Of a DNA stretch of 64,000 nucleotides, positions 40,262-48,321 are shown one piece after another (the stretch's first letter is position 1; each line of letters opens with the position of its first letter). Location of the stretch: NCBI GenBank assembly GCA_963806145.1, contig CAWDXD010000046.1, forward strand, positions 1 through 64,000, written 5' to 3'. The DNA is from DASXKD01 sp963806145. Its GTDB lineage: Bacteria > Actinomycetota > Actinomycetes > Streptosporangiales > Streptosporangiaceae. A program made the position numbers and the translations under genes. The notes beneath the pieces were generated by a model. It was given only the letters and a program-made list of their open reading frames with translations. It did not search any database and had not been told where the DNA came from.

Positions 40262-40455
40262 ACCCCTCTTCGCGCTCGCCGGCCGCCGGACGCGGCCTGC
40301 TCTCAGTCGCCGTACGCGGCCCGTTCCCTGTCACCCGGCGCGGGCCGCCGCTTCCGGTATAGCCAGCCAAACCCATAACCGCAAACCGCAGGCCCGGCAC
40401 GGGCCGTTACTGCCGGAGGTGCCGTGGCCTCGGGCAGCGGCCACCGGCACCGTGC

Positions 40456-41361
40456 TCAGCCGGTGACCACCGTCCCCGCGTCGCCGCGCAGCAGGGCCTC
40501 GGCATCACCAAGCTGCCCGATGGCGGCCATCTTCCCCGTCGCTTCCACGAAGCGGCAGACGGCCTCGATCTTGGGGCCCATGGACCCGTCAGGGAAGGTC
40601 AGGGACCGCAGCTCCGCGGGTGTCACCCGGCGCAGCGGCCGGGCCCGCGGGGTGCCGAACCCCTCCTGGACGGCCGCGATATCGGTCAGCAGCAGCAGCG
40701 CGTCCGCGTCAAGCGCCCGGGCCAGCAGGGCGGCCGTCAGGTCCTTGTCCACGACCGCCTCGGCACCGCGCAGCATCCCTGCCGCGTCCCGCACCACCGG
40801 CGCTCCGCCGCCGCCCGCGCAGATGACGACCGCCCCGCTGTCAAGCAGCACCCGGACGCTGGGCAGTTCCAGTAGTTCCAAGGGCTCGGGCGAGGGAACG
40901 ACCCGCCGCCACGCGGCGCCGTCCTGGCGGACCTCCCACCCGTGGGCGGCGGCGATCGCGCGCGCATCCGCCTCGTCGTATACCGGCCCGACGAACTTCG
41001 TCGGGCGCCCGAACGCGGGGTCCTCCGCGCTGACCACGGTGCGGCTGACCAGGCAGGCTACCCGGCTGTCCGGCAGCGCGTTCTGCAGCGCCTGGAGCAG
41101 CCAGTAGCCGATCATGCCCTGGGTCTGCGCGCCCAGCACGTCAAAGGGATAGGGGGTGCGCAGGCCGCGGTAGCCGGCGTTCTCCAGGGCGAGCAGGCCC
41201 ACTTGCGGGCCGTTCCCGTGGGTGAGGATGAGCTGGTGCGCCTGCGCCAGCGGGGCGAGTGCGAGCGCCGCCTTGTGTACGTGCTCCTCCTGGACCCTGG
41301 CTTCGGGCAGTTCGCCGCGTTCCAGCAGGGCGTTGCCGCCGAGCGCGGCGACCACCCTCAC
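40456..41361 (-). CDS. arcC: Carbamate kinase
   Basis: This is a 301-residue amino-acid-kinase-fold enzyme: VVAALGGNALLERG at the N-terminus, ILTHGNGPQVGLLALE, QTQGMIGYWLLQALQN, VICAGGGGAPVV, AVVDKDLTAALLARALDADALLLLTDI and FPDGSMGPKIEAVCRFVE. It makes ATP from carbamoyl phosphate (catabolic direction). GTG 41361 overlaps the stop codon of the ornithine carbamoyltransferase gene (GTGA), so the two are coupled. There is no arginine deiminase gene beside it. The pair could therefore work on citrulline, or with an arcA elsewhere, to give ATP under low oxygen. Confidence 0.92.
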   Translation of the reverse strand: MRVVAALGGNALLERGELPEARVQEEHVHKAALALAPLAQAHQLILTHGNGPQVGLLALENAGYRGLRTPYPFDVLGAQTQGMIGYWLLQALQNALPDSRVACLVSRTVVSAEDPAFGRPTKFVGPVYDEADARAIAAAHGWEVRQDGAAWRRVVPSPEPLELLELPSVRVLLDSGAVVICAGGGGAPVVRDAAGMLRGAEAVVDKDLTAALLARALDADALLLLTDIAAVQEGFGTPRARPLRRVTPAELRSLTFPDGSMGPKIEAVCRFVEATGKMAAIGQLGDAEALLRGDAGTVVTG

Positions 41362-42359
41362 GCGTGCTCCCCGATCATGGCCACCATGGCCGCCTTGATC
41401 GTGTGCAGCCGGTTCTCCGCCTGGTCGAACACGATGGAGGCGGGCGACTCGAAAACCTCCTCGGTGACCTCGAGCGCGTCGAGCCCGCGCTTGTCGTAGA
41501 TCTGCTGCCCGATCTCGGTCTCGGTGTTGTGCATCGCGGGCAGGCAGTGCATGAACTTCACCGCCGGGTTCCCGGTGGCCGTCATCGTCTGCGCGTTCAC
41601 CTGGTAAGGCAGCAGCGCGTCGATGCGGGCGTCCCACTCCCCGGCGGGCTCGCCCATGGACAGCCACACGTCGGTGTACAGGAAATCCGCCCCCGCCACC
41701 CCTGCCGCGAGGTCCGCGGTGACCGCCATCCGGGCGCCGGAGGAGGCGGCCAGGCCGCGGGCGATGTCCTGCACGCCGGGCGCGGGCTGCAGCGCTTCCG
41801 GGGCGCAGACGCGCACGTCCATGCCCAGCAGGGCGCCGGTCACCAGCAGCGAGTTCGCGGTGTTGTTGCGGCCGTCGCCCAGATAGCAGTAGGTCACCTC
41901 GGTGAGCGGCTTGGCGGTGTGGTCGCGCATGGTGAGGATGTCGGCCAGCATCTGGGTGGGGTGCCACTCGTCGGTGAGCCCGTTCCACACCGGGACCCCA
42001 GCGAATGCACTCAAGGTCTCTACCGTCTCCTGGGCAGCGCCGCGGTACTCGATGCCGTCGAACATCCGGCCGAGCACCCGGGCGGTGTCCTTCATCGACT
42101 CCTTGCGCCCCAGCTGAGAGTCCTGCGGGCCGATGTAGGTGACATCACCGCCCTCGTCGTGCGCGGCCACCTCGAACGCCGACCGGGTGCGCGTGGAGGT
42201 CTTCTCGAAGATCAGCGCGATACTCCGGCCTGCCAGGCGGCGCGCCCGGCCGCCGGCCCGCTTATCGGCCCGCAGCCGCCCGCCGAGGTCGACGAGGTAG
42301 CGAAATTCTTCGGCGCTGAAGTCGATCTCTTTGACCAGGCTGCGCCCGCGCAGGTCCAT
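41358..42359 (-). CDS. arcB: Ornithine carbamoyltransferase, catabolic type by context
   Basis: This is a 333-residue enzyme with the carbamoyl phosphate site EKTSTRTRSAFEVAA (STRTR, ~55), WNGLTDEWHPTQMLADILTM, LGDGRNNTANSLLV, and the ornithine-binding/catalytic FMHCLPAMHN (HCLP). Length, KESMKDTARVLGRMFDGIEYRG and the TETEIG segment agree with the arcB/argF family. Because carbamate kinase follows with a GTGA overlap, the catabolic direction (citrulline plus phosphate to ornithine plus carbamoyl phosphate) is inferred. ATG 42359 has a GAGGGAG tract upstream. Confidence 0.92.
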   Translation of the reverse strand: MDLRGRSLVKEIDFSAEEFRYLVDLGGRLRADKRAGGRARRLAGRSIALIFEKTSTRTRSAFEVAAHDEGGDVTYIGPQDSQLGRKESMKDTARVLGRMFDGIEYRGAAQETVETLSAFAGVPVWNGLTDEWHPTQMLADILTMRDHTAKPLTEVTYCYLGDGRNNTANSLLVTGALLGMDVRVCAPEALQPAPGVQDIARGLAASSGARMAVTADLAAGVAGADFLYTDVWLSMGEPAGEWDARIDALLPYQVNAQTMTATGNPAVKFMHCLPAMHNTETEIGQQIYDKRGLDALEVTEEVFESPASIVFDQAENRLHTIKAAMVAMIGEHA

Positions 42360-42449
42360 GAATGCTCCCTCGTTCCTGGGTCAAGCCGCGCTGCTTGTCC
42401 CGGTGATCAAGGATGCCAGGGACGCCGCGATGCTAAGCACACCCGGCGG

Positions 42450-43445
42450 CTAGGCGCTCGCGGCTCCGCCGCCGGTTTCCACGATGTCGGCCGCGCCCCG
42501 GACCACGCAGCGCAGCGGGTCGTCCACGACGAGGGCCGGGATGCCCGCGACGGTCTCGACCCGGCCCGCCAGGCCGAGCAGCAGCGCCCCTCCCCCGGCC
42601 AGGCAGACCTTGCCGAGCACGACGTCCTCGGCAAGGTCCGGCGGCAGGTCCAGGAGTATCTCCCGGACCGCTTCGATGATCGCGGTGACACAGGGCTCCA
42701 GTGCCGTGGCGACCAGCTCACCGGGGATGCGCTCGGCCCGGGGCGTCCCGCGCCGCACATCGACGCCGACGGCCTCCGCCCATTCGGCCGTGCCGCCGGT
42801 GAGCCCCAGGGACATCTTCAGCCGCCGGGCCGCGTTCCGGCCGATGAGCAGGCCAAGCTCGGTCTTCACCGTGGCCACGATCGCCTCGTCCATGGCGTTG
42901 CCGCCCAGCCGCAGGGACTCGGCCCGGACCAGGTGCCCGCCGGCCACCACCGCGATCTCGGTGGTCCCGCCGCCCACGTCCACGATGAACGCGCCGGTCC
43001 CGCCGGTGAGGCCGAAGCCCGCGCCCGCCGCGGCGGCCACCGGCTCGTCGATCAACTGCACGGTGCAGCGGGGGCGGCCCGCCTCGACGGCGGCGGCCAG
43101 TGCCCGGCGCTCGACATAGGTGGCCCCGCTCGGCACGCAGACCACGGCGGCCGGCCTCAGCAGTCCGCGCCGCAGCCGCGCCTGGCGCAGGAAGGCCTGC
43201 AGCATGGCCGTGGCCGCGTCCAGGTCCGCGATCACCCCGTCGCGCAGCGGATGGATGACGTCAACACCCTGGGGCGCCTTGCCAGCCAGCGCGTCCGCGT
43301 CCCGGCCGGCCGCGACGGCCCGGCCGGTGGCCCGGTCCACGGCGATCGCGGAAGGCTCCTCCACGACGAGCCCCCTGCCGCGGACGCTTACCAGGGTGTT
43401 GACGGTGCCCAGATCGATCGCCACGCCTGCCCGCAGCCGCATCAT
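42450..43445 (-). CDS. MreB-like actin-family protein (orphan)
   Basis: This is a protein of about 331 residues of the MreB/Mbl type with the actin-fold ATP motifs: VAIDLGTVNTLVSVRG (phosphate 1), FIVDVGGGTTEIAVVAGG (phosphate 2), LRLGGNAMDEAIVATVK, and VCLAGGGALLLGLAGRVE (adenosine). PSGATYVERRAL and LIDEPVAAAAGAG are typical. ATG 43445 (or the adjacent 43442) is used because earlier codons are not conserved. No mreC, mreD, rodA or pbp2 is nearby. It is a stand-alone paralogue next to stress genes, and a role in spore or stress-dependent wall organisation is conceivable. Confidence 0.85.
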   Translation of the reverse strand: MMRLRAGVAIDLGTVNTLVSVRGRGLVVEEPSAIAVDRATGRAVAAGRDADALAGKAPQGVDVIHPLRDGVIADLDAATAMLQAFLRQARLRRGLLRPAAVVCVPSGATYVERRALAAAVEAGRPRCTVQLIDEPVAAAAGAGFGLTGGTGAFIVDVGGGTTEIAVVAGGHLVRAESLRLGGNAMDEAIVATVKTELGLLIGRNAARRLKMSLGLTGGTAEWAEAVGVDVRRGTPRAERIPGELVATALEPCVTAIIEAVREILLDLPPDLAEDVVLGKVCLAGGGALLLGLAGRVETVAGIPALVVDDPLRCVVRGAADIVETGGGAASA

Positions 43446-43601
43446 GCCTGCCTGTTCTCGAACTAGTCGCTGCCCGGCCACCGGGAGCCCGGTCACCTAC
43501 GGTTAGCTCCATACCCGCAGCCCCGGCGATCAATGACGCGGCCCGGCCGCGGGCAGGGAACTGGCGGCGAAGCTGCCCGCGGCTGGGCCTTCCCGGTGAC
43601 G

Positions 43602-44036
43602 CTAGGCCCGGACCACCACCACCGGGCTCGCCGCGTGGGTCACCACCTTGTTGGTCACCGAGCCCAGCAGTATCTTCGAGAACGCGCCGCCGCCGCGCGA
43701 GCCCACGACCACCAGATCCGCATCCGACGAGGCACTCACCAGTTCCTGCGCGGGGATGCCGCTGACGGCACGTACGGTGACCGATGCCGGGGCGGGCTCC
43801 CCGGCCTCGCTCACCGCTTTCTGCACAGCTTCCTCCGCCGCCCGGCGTATCGCCTCGGTGACCGGCTTGTCCGCCTCTGGGTACACCTCCGGGCTGCCGG
43901 TCCACTGGTTCCCGGCGACCTGGTGCACGGCAACCACCGTCAGTGCCACGCCGCGCAGCCCCGCCTCCCGGACCGCCCACTCCAGCGCACGGCGCGAAGT
44001 CTCGGAACCGTCAACGCCCACAATGATCCCAGGCAT
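43602..44036 (-). CDS. Universal stress protein (UspA family)
   Basis: This is a 144-residue single-domain UspA protein: IIVGVDGSETSRRALEWAVREA at the N-terminus, and the ATP-binding motif DLVVVGSRGGGAFSKILLGSVTNKVVTHAASPVVVV (G-2x-G-9x-G(S/T)) at the C-terminus. The motif is intact, so it probably binds ATP. It shares a 318-bp divergent region with the next usp gene. In actinobacteria such proteins accumulate under hypoxia or stasis, mainly through DosR/DevR control. Confidence 0.92.
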   Translation of the reverse strand: MPGIIVGVDGSETSRRALEWAVREAGLRGVALTVVAVHQVAGNQWTGSPEVYPEADKPVTEAIRRAAEEAVQKAVSEAGEPAPASVTVRAVSGIPAQELVSASSDADLVVVGSRGGGAFSKILLGSVTNKVVTHAASPVVVVRA

Positions 44037-44354
44037 AACACCACTCCTTCAGCCAACGGCCACCCCGGTCTGGTGGCACACACCCCCCCTGAGAAACAAG
44101 TCTCAACCTAGTGCGCTTCTGGCACCAGGGCCCAAACCCGTACCAATCGGTGCCACCGGACGGGCCGCGAGCCGGCCAGGGGCGCAAAGTCCCGAGGTTT
44201 CCCCCGCGCGCCGGGTCGCATCCGCCGCGCCCGGGCCGCATCCGCACCGTGGCCGCTGGTGTCCATGGGACCATCAACCCCTGTACCGGACGCCCCTGGC
44301 CGGCTTCGATAGCGCCAGGGAACTCCGCGGATTGGCCAGGAAGGCAGGCATGCG
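44037..44354. other. 318-bp divergent region between two usp genes
   Basis: No gene is seen. It contains a DosR-like motif at 44180-44193. It also has a weaker 7-bp-arm dyad (TGGCACC at 44120-44126 with GGTGCCA at 44149-44155) that encloses GGGCCCAAACCCG. Both could serve the divergent usp promoters. No clear -10 hexamer was found. Confidence 0.5.
44180..44193 (+). promoter_or_regulatory. DosR/DevR-like box upstream of usp
   Basis: GGGCGCAAAGTCCC matches 12 of 14 positions of the reverse complement of the motif found at 51737-51750 upstream of another usp gene. Both resemble the GGGAC-type dyad bound by DosR/DevR in mycobacteria and streptomycetes. Its distance to the usp start (161 bp) is longer than usual, so it may act on a distal promoter. 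Confidence 0.4.
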
Positions 44355-44816
44355 ATGACCGGCGAAGGCAGCGGGCAGGAACTTGTCGTGGTCGGCGTGG
44401 ACGGCTCGCCTGAGTCGGTGGCGGCGCTGCGCTGGGCGGCGCGGTACGCCACGGCCACCGGCGCGCGGGTGCGGGCCCTGCTGGCCTGGCACTACCCCGG
44501 CGCGGTTGGCGGCCCGCCCCCGGGGATGGCCCCTGAAGCCGTCCATGACCAGACCGAAGCGCAGATGCACGAGACCCTCGACGCGGCGATTGCCACGGCC
44601 TACCAGGGCCAGGGGGCCGCCGCGGTGGAGAAGGGCACCGTCTACGGGCACCCCGCGCAGGCCCTGGTCGAGGCGTCCAGGGAAGCCGACCTGCTGGTGG
44701 TGGGCCACCAAGGGCACGGGGGGTTCACCGGGATGCTGGTCGGCTCGGTGAGCATCCACTGCGTCACCGGCGCGTTCTGCCCGGTCGTCGTGGTCCGCGC
44801 CGGCGATGGCGGCTGA
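44355..44816 (+). CDS. Universal stress protein (UspA family)
   Basis: This is a 153-residue UspA domain: LVVVGVDGSPESVAALRWAARYATATGARVRALLAW and, at the end, DLLVVGHQGHGGFTGMLVGSVSIHCVTGAFCPVVVV. The ATP motif has GHQGHGG-F-T-GMLVGSVS, still of the G-2x-G-9x-GS form, so ATP binding is likely. It starts at ATG 44355. It is divergent from 43602-44036 and convergent with the TauE/SafE gene, with a long perfect palindrome between the ends. Confidence 0.92.
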   Translation: MTGEGSGQELVVVGVDGSPESVAALRWAARYATATGARVRALLAWHYPGAVGGPPPGMAPEAVHDQTEAQMHETLDAAIATAYQGQGAAAVEKGTVYGHPAQALVEASREADLLVVGHQGHGGFTGMLVGSVSIHCVTGAFCPVVVVRAGDGG

Positions 44817-44856
44817 GCCCGGCCCGCTCGGCGCGCCGCCGCGCCACCCCGGCAAA

Positions 44857-44900
44857 CGTGATCATGGGGTTGATGCCGCGGCATCAACCCCATGATCACG
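44857..44900. terminator. 44-bp perfect palindrome between convergent genes
   Basis: Positions 44857-44878 (starting CGTGATCATGGGG) and 44879-44900 are exact reverse complements with no spacer, so 22-bp arms pair completely. It sits between the end of usp (44816) and the end of the TauE gene (44928). A bidirectional terminator is the simplest role, but there is no T-tract on either side. Alternatives are a dispersed intergenic palindrome or a protein-binding site. Confidence 0.6.
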
Positions 44901-44927
44901 AAAGGGACCCGGGCGCCCGGCGGCGGG

Positions 44928-45965
44928 CTACCCGCTGGCCGGAGGGCTGGCTTCCTGCTCGGCGGCCTGCTGACCGTTGGCGTGCTCGCCATTGGCGAGG
45001 TGGCCCCCGGTTCCCGGCGGAGCTGCCCCGGAGCCGTTCGCGTTCGCCTGCTCCACTCCGTTCGCGGCGGCGGCCAGCTTGCCGTTGCCGTTGCGCCACG
45101 GCTGGGTGCGGAACAGCCAGTAGACGCCAGCGGTCAGCGCGACGGCGCAGAGGATCCAGCCCAGCACGGTGGTGGCGACACCGATGTACTTCAGGCCGGA
45201 CGCGAAGATCACGAAGGTGATGATCGGCCTGATGTACCGGTCCGGTGCCCGCGAGGAGAAGAACGACCCGATCAGCACGGCCGGCACGGCGCCGATGATG
45301 ATGGAGGCGGTCACGCCGAACTCGACCGTGCCGAAGATCAGCGCGCCCAGGGCGGCGGCAGCGGTCAGCGGGACCGCCTGGGTCAGGTCGGTGCCGACGA
45401 GCGCGTTAGCACTGATCAGCGGGTAGAGGAAGAGCAGCAGCACGATCATCAGCGACCCGGAGCCCACCGAGGTCATGCCGACGATCAGCCCGCCGATCAT
45501 GCCGATCCCGACGGTCGGCAGCGGGCGGACCTGCACGTCGTTGATGAGGCCGATCCGGTTCTTGCCGGAGCGGCGGTCCAGGTAGTAGCGGAACACCATG
45601 GCCCCGGCCCCGACCAGCAGCGCGGCGCCCAGGAATTTCTCCACGGTGTCCTGCGCCGAGGAACTGTTGCCGAGTTCGTGCAGCAGGTAGGAGCCGACGA
45701 ACGCCATCGGCACCGAACCGCACACCATCCAGCCGACCAGGTGCAGGTTCACCGTCTTCTTGTACAGGTGCACAGCCGCGCCGACGGGCCGCATCACTAC
45801 CGCGGCCACCAGGTCGCTGGAGATCGCCGAGGATGGCTTCACCCCGAACAGCAGGATGAGCATCGGCGTCATCAGGGCGCCTCCGCCGGCCCCGGTTAGC
45901 CCAACAAGCAGCCCGACAACGGCACTGCCCAGGACGATGAAGGGGTCCAGGTGCATCGCTGGCAT
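44928..45965 (-). CDS. TauE/SafE-family membrane transporter
   Basis: This is a 345-residue, eight-helix-type permease of the sulfite exporter TauE/SafE family: GLLVGLTGAGGGALMTPMLILLFGVKPSSAISSDLVAA, VGMIGGLIVGMTSVGSGSLMIVLLLFLYP and LVGTDLTQAVPLTAAAALG are the two repeated halves. Substrates in the family are sulfite, organosulfonates or other small anions. The last ~55 residues are a hydrophilic Asn/Gly/Ala-rich tail outside the family norm. ATG 45965 is near the membrane end of the first helix, as expected. Upstream is an AT-rich region with a dyad at 46139. Confidence 0.9.
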   Translation of the reverse strand: MPAMHLDPFIVLGSAVVGLLVGLTGAGGGALMTPMLILLFGVKPSSAISSDLVAAVVMRPVGAAVHLYKKTVNLHLVGWMVCGSVPMAFVGSYLLHELGNSSSAQDTVEKFLGAALLVGAGAMVFRYYLDRRSGKNRIGLINDVQVRPLPTVGIGMIGGLIVGMTSVGSGSLMIVLLLFLYPLISANALVGTDLTQAVPLTAAAALGALIFGTVEFGVTASIIIGAVPAVLIGSFFSSRAPDRYIRPIITFVIFASGLKYIGVATTVLGWILCAVALTAGVYWLFRTQPWRNGNGKLAAAANGVEQANANGSGAAPPGTGGHLANGEHANGQQAAEQEASPPASG

Positions 45966-46331
45966 TCTCCTTCCGTTGCTGCCCGGTGGCCGTCAAGGTG
46001 CCCCGGTGCCTGCGATTCCTGCCGCTTTCGCTGTCGCCGCCGCCCGGTGACCGTTCTGGTCACCAGGCCCCGGTGTCACCGGCCCTGCATCTTTCCAGTG
46101 ACATGCGCCGTCACGCCCCGGCAGATTCCTAGTCTTTCATGCCTAAATATAGGCATTAGAAGCGCGATGTCCAGCGGTCCGGGCGGAATTGTCTGATAAA
46201 TAAATCTAGTTTATCGTGCTTAAAAATAGGATTATTGCGCGTGCGTTCCGTCCCGTTTCCTCACGATTGGACGATTCCTTTGTTTCCGCGGGCCTAACGT
46301 CCGCCGCTCGGGACGCTTCCCTGCCCCGGCA
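45966..46331. other. 366-bp AT-rich intergenic region
   Basis: No gene is visible. The part from about 46130 to 46245 is strikingly A/T-rich for this chromosome. It holds the dyad at 46139-46156 and a second one, GATAAA-N9-TTTATC (46195-46215). It lies upstream of the TauE/SafE gene and downstream of the Rv1733c-like gene, so it most likely contains the transporter promoter and its control sites. Confidence 0.6.
46139..46156. promoter_or_regulatory. 18-bp dyad ATGCCTA-N4-TAGGCAT
   Basis: ATGCCTAAATATAGGCAT is symmetric at 16 of 18 positions, the size expected for a dimeric regulator's operator. It is 174 bp upstream of the TauE/SafE start codon, within an AT-rich stretch. A half-site-like TGTAGGCAT also occurs upstream of the secreted-protein gene at about 38363-38371. 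The regulator is unknown. Confidence 0.5.
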
Positions 46332-47000
46332 CTAACCGCGGGAGCGGAAGCGCTTGGTCCACTGCGGCCCGACGACCGCCCAGGCCAGTTCCCAGTCCGC
46401 GAGCCTGCGCCGGTCCAGCAGCCACCGCCCGGTCAGCGCCACGCAAGACAGCGCGATCACCAGCATGGCGGTGGCAACGGCCGCCGCGGAGGCCGCCCGG
46501 GCCAGCACCGCACGGTCGGTGAGCGGCGGATCGGTCGGCCTGCCTGCGGCATCCACCCACATCAGCACCTTCCGGCCGGTGGCCAGGCCGGCCTCTACCG
46601 GGATGTCACCGGAGCGCAGCTGCCCGTCCGGCGCCGTCCACCGGGCCGGCACCCAGGAGTACCCGAAGGCCCCGTCGGCCAGGGGGTCGGACGCGGGCCC
46701 CGAGCGCAGCAGGACGGCAGGCACCTCCCGCCAGGAGCGCTCCGCCCGCTGCTGGCCGGCGCCGGCCCGGCTGGCCCAGGCGAAGACCGCGAAGCCAAAC
46801 AGCGGCACCCCGATCAGGATCACCACCAGGAACTGGACCATGAGCCAGGTAGCCACCTTGTCGGTGCGCCGCCGCAGCGGGTTGCCGTCCAGCCCCAGCC
46901 AGCGTCCCAGCCGACAGGCCCGCCTCCTGATGCCGTTCATGCCGTTCATTCCGTTCTTGCCGTTCACCCCGGCACTTCTGGCGGCGCAGCGCCGCGCCAT
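46332..47000 (-). CDS. Rv1733c-like two-helix membrane protein
   Basis: This is a protein of up to 222 residues resembling the actinobacterial Rv1733c family. It has a cytoplasmic N-terminus with NPLRRRTDKVATWLM, a first membrane helix (VQFLVVILIGVPLFGFAVFAWA), an extracytoplasmic loop with WREVPAVLLRSG, YSWVPARWTAPDGQLRSGDIPV and KVLMWVDAAGRPTDPPL, and a second helix (AVATAMLVIALSCVALTGRWLL). The tail is LADWELAWAVVGPQWTKRFRSRG. In M. tuberculosis Rv1733c belongs to the DosR regulon. The N-terminal NGKNGMNGMNG comes from a 9-bp repeat, so the true start (47000, 46967, 46952 or 46943) is uncertain. Confidence 0.75.
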   Translation of the reverse strand: MARRCAARSAGVNGKNGMNGMNGIRRRACRLGRWLGLDGNPLRRRTDKVATWLMVQFLVVILIGVPLFGFAVFAWASRAGAGQQRAERSWREVPAVLLRSGPASDPLADGAFGYSWVPARWTAPDGQLRSGDIPVEAGLATGRKVLMWVDAAGRPTDPPLTDRAVLARAASAAAVATAMLVIALSCVALTGRWLLDRRRLADWELAWAVVGPQWTKRFRSRG

Positions 47001-47092
47001 GGAACGCCCGCGTCACGGGCACCGCCGCCGATATCGACGATACTGCCGCCCGCCCCGGGTAAGCGCAGCTGTCTGAGGAACGGGTCACGTGG

Positions 47093-47340
47093 CTATGCCG
47101 GGCCGACCCGGATCCGGGCAGCCAGGACCCGGGCGCCGCCGGGGGTGGCGAGCACCGGGTTGAGCTCGAGTCCGGCCACCTGGGCAGGTCGTCGGCGAGG
47201 CGGGACACCCGCAGCAGCATGTCGGTCGCCACGCCGCCCAGGCCGAACATCACCAGCGGGCCGAACACGGGCTCCTGGACGACGCCTACCATCACCTCGA
47301 CCCCGGCCGGGGGCACCTGGCCGCCAGGAGGGCAACGCGG
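47093..47340 (-). pseudogene. Remnant of ADP-forming acyl-CoA synthetase ATP-grasp domain
   Basis: The minus strand reads AGVEVMVGVVQEPVFGPLVMFGLGGVAT, then jumps directly to DMLLRVSRLADDLP. After a one-base deletion at about 47180 it continues as QVAGLELNPVLATPGGARVLAARIRV to a stop at 47093. This is the C-terminal part of the ATP-grasp subunit of acetate/acyl-CoA synthetases (ADP-forming) and acetyltransferase fusions. About 45 residues are missing internally after GVAT, and everything upstream is absent. It is a clear pseudogene. Confidence 0.8.
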
Positions 47341-47441
47341 CCCGGATATCCGCAAACCTTCGGCCCGCGCGGGGACGGCGACCCGCGGGACTACTTGTGC
47401 CCGGCCACGAATGTTCCGGGTGGCGCGGCCCGGCGATGCCG

Positions 47442-47813
47442 CTATTCCCGCAGCATGCTCCGGTAGACCGCGAGCAGCGCGGCCTTCTGCTCGTCGTCGA
47501 GCCGGGCATCGGCCCGGATGACCGACTCCACCGAGCCCGGGCTCCCCTGTGCCTTGCCGCGAGCGGTGTCCGCGGCGTGCTCCAGCAGGCCGGCCTCGGC
47601 GAGCAGCGACTCGGCGGACACGTTGAGCGCATCCGCCAGCAACCGCAGCACGCGCACCGACGGCTGGTGCAGGCCGCGCTCGATCTGGCTCAGGTACGGG
47701 TTGGACAGGCTGGTCAGGTCGGCGAGCTGGCGGAGCGACAGGTTCGCCAGCTTGCGCTGGCTGCGGATGAAGCTGCCGAGCGCCTTCATCTGGACGTCCC
47801 ATGCATCCGTCAC
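47442..47813 (-). CDS. XRE-family regulator of the PHA locus (inferred)
   Basis: This is a protein of about 123 residues with an N-terminal helix-turn-helix of the XRE/Cro type: LGSFIRSQRKLANLSLRQLADLTSLSNPYLSQIERGLHQPSVRVLRLLADALNVSAESLL. Residues ~70-123 form a helical tail ending SVESVIRADARLDDEQKAALLAVYRSML, probably for dimerisation or ligand input. GTG 47813 lies behind GGGAGGCGAGG. It follows the phasin-like and PHA synthase genes in the same orientation, so it is inferred to regulate granule proteins. A candidate operator is the CTAGATATATCTAG palindrome upstream of the phasin gene. Confidence 0.8.
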   Translation of the reverse strand: MTDAWDVQMKALGSFIRSQRKLANLSLRQLADLTSLSNPYLSQIERGLHQPSVRVLRLLADALNVSAESLLAEAGLLEHAADTARGKAQGSPGSVESVIRADARLDDEQKAALLAVYRSMLRE

Positions 47814-47967
47814 GGTCACCTCGCCTCCCAGCACGCGGCCGATGTGCTAACAATACTGAGCAATGCGCCGCGCGGCGGCCCTTGCCGGGCCGCCGCGCGG
47901 CGGGTCGTTCTTGTCGCCCGCTGCAACGGGCGGCGGGCAGGCCCGGCCCGCCCGCACGGGGCACGCC

Positions 47968-48291
47968 TTACTTGGCCGCGGCACCCGTCTTCTTGGCGGC
48001 GGGGGCGGCGTCGCTGTTGAACAGCGGCGCGGTCGCGTGCAGCACGTTCTCGGCGAACTTGCGCTGCGCGGCGATCAGCTGCTCAACGAAGTCGTACGTG
48101 CCCGACACCAGCTCGCCCGGCTTGGGCAGCTTGTCGGCGAACGGGATGCCCACCTCGGGCAGCGGCGGCTTGATGGACTGGACGGCGTCCGCCCACAGCT
48201 GGATCGCGTCGACGACGGCGTCCTGGCTCTTGCGGACGGTGTTCAGGATCTCGCCCTGGAGCTCCTGCCCCATGGTCTTGGTGTCGCTCAT
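47968..48291 (-). CDS. Phasin-like PHA granule protein
   Basis: This is a 107-residue, mostly helical, Ala/Lys-rich protein with no membrane segment: LQGEILNTVRKSQDAVVDAIQLWADAVQSI, then a Pro-rich turn (KPPLPEVGIPFADKLPKPGELV), then SGTYDFVEQLIAAQRKFAENVLHATAPLF, and a short AAKKTGAAAK tail. This matches small phasins that coat polyhydroxyalkanoate granules. GAGGAGG gives ATG 48291. It sits directly downstream of the PHA synthase gene but has its own promoter, consistent with a structural protein needed in bulk. Confidence 0.82.
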   Translation of the reverse strand: MSDTKTMGQELQGEILNTVRKSQDAVVDAIQLWADAVQSIKPPLPEVGIPFADKLPKPGELVSGTYDFVEQLIAAQRKFAENVLHATAPLFNSDAAPAAKKTGAAAK

Positions 48292-48321
48292 GATTCCTCC
48301 TCGATGCCTTCTGCAAACTAA

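Noticed and set aside
46952..46990. 9-bp ATGAACGGC-type repeats as a regulatory array
   Set aside because: They encode the NGKNGMNGMNG start of the Rv1733c-like protein and are too short to treat separately.
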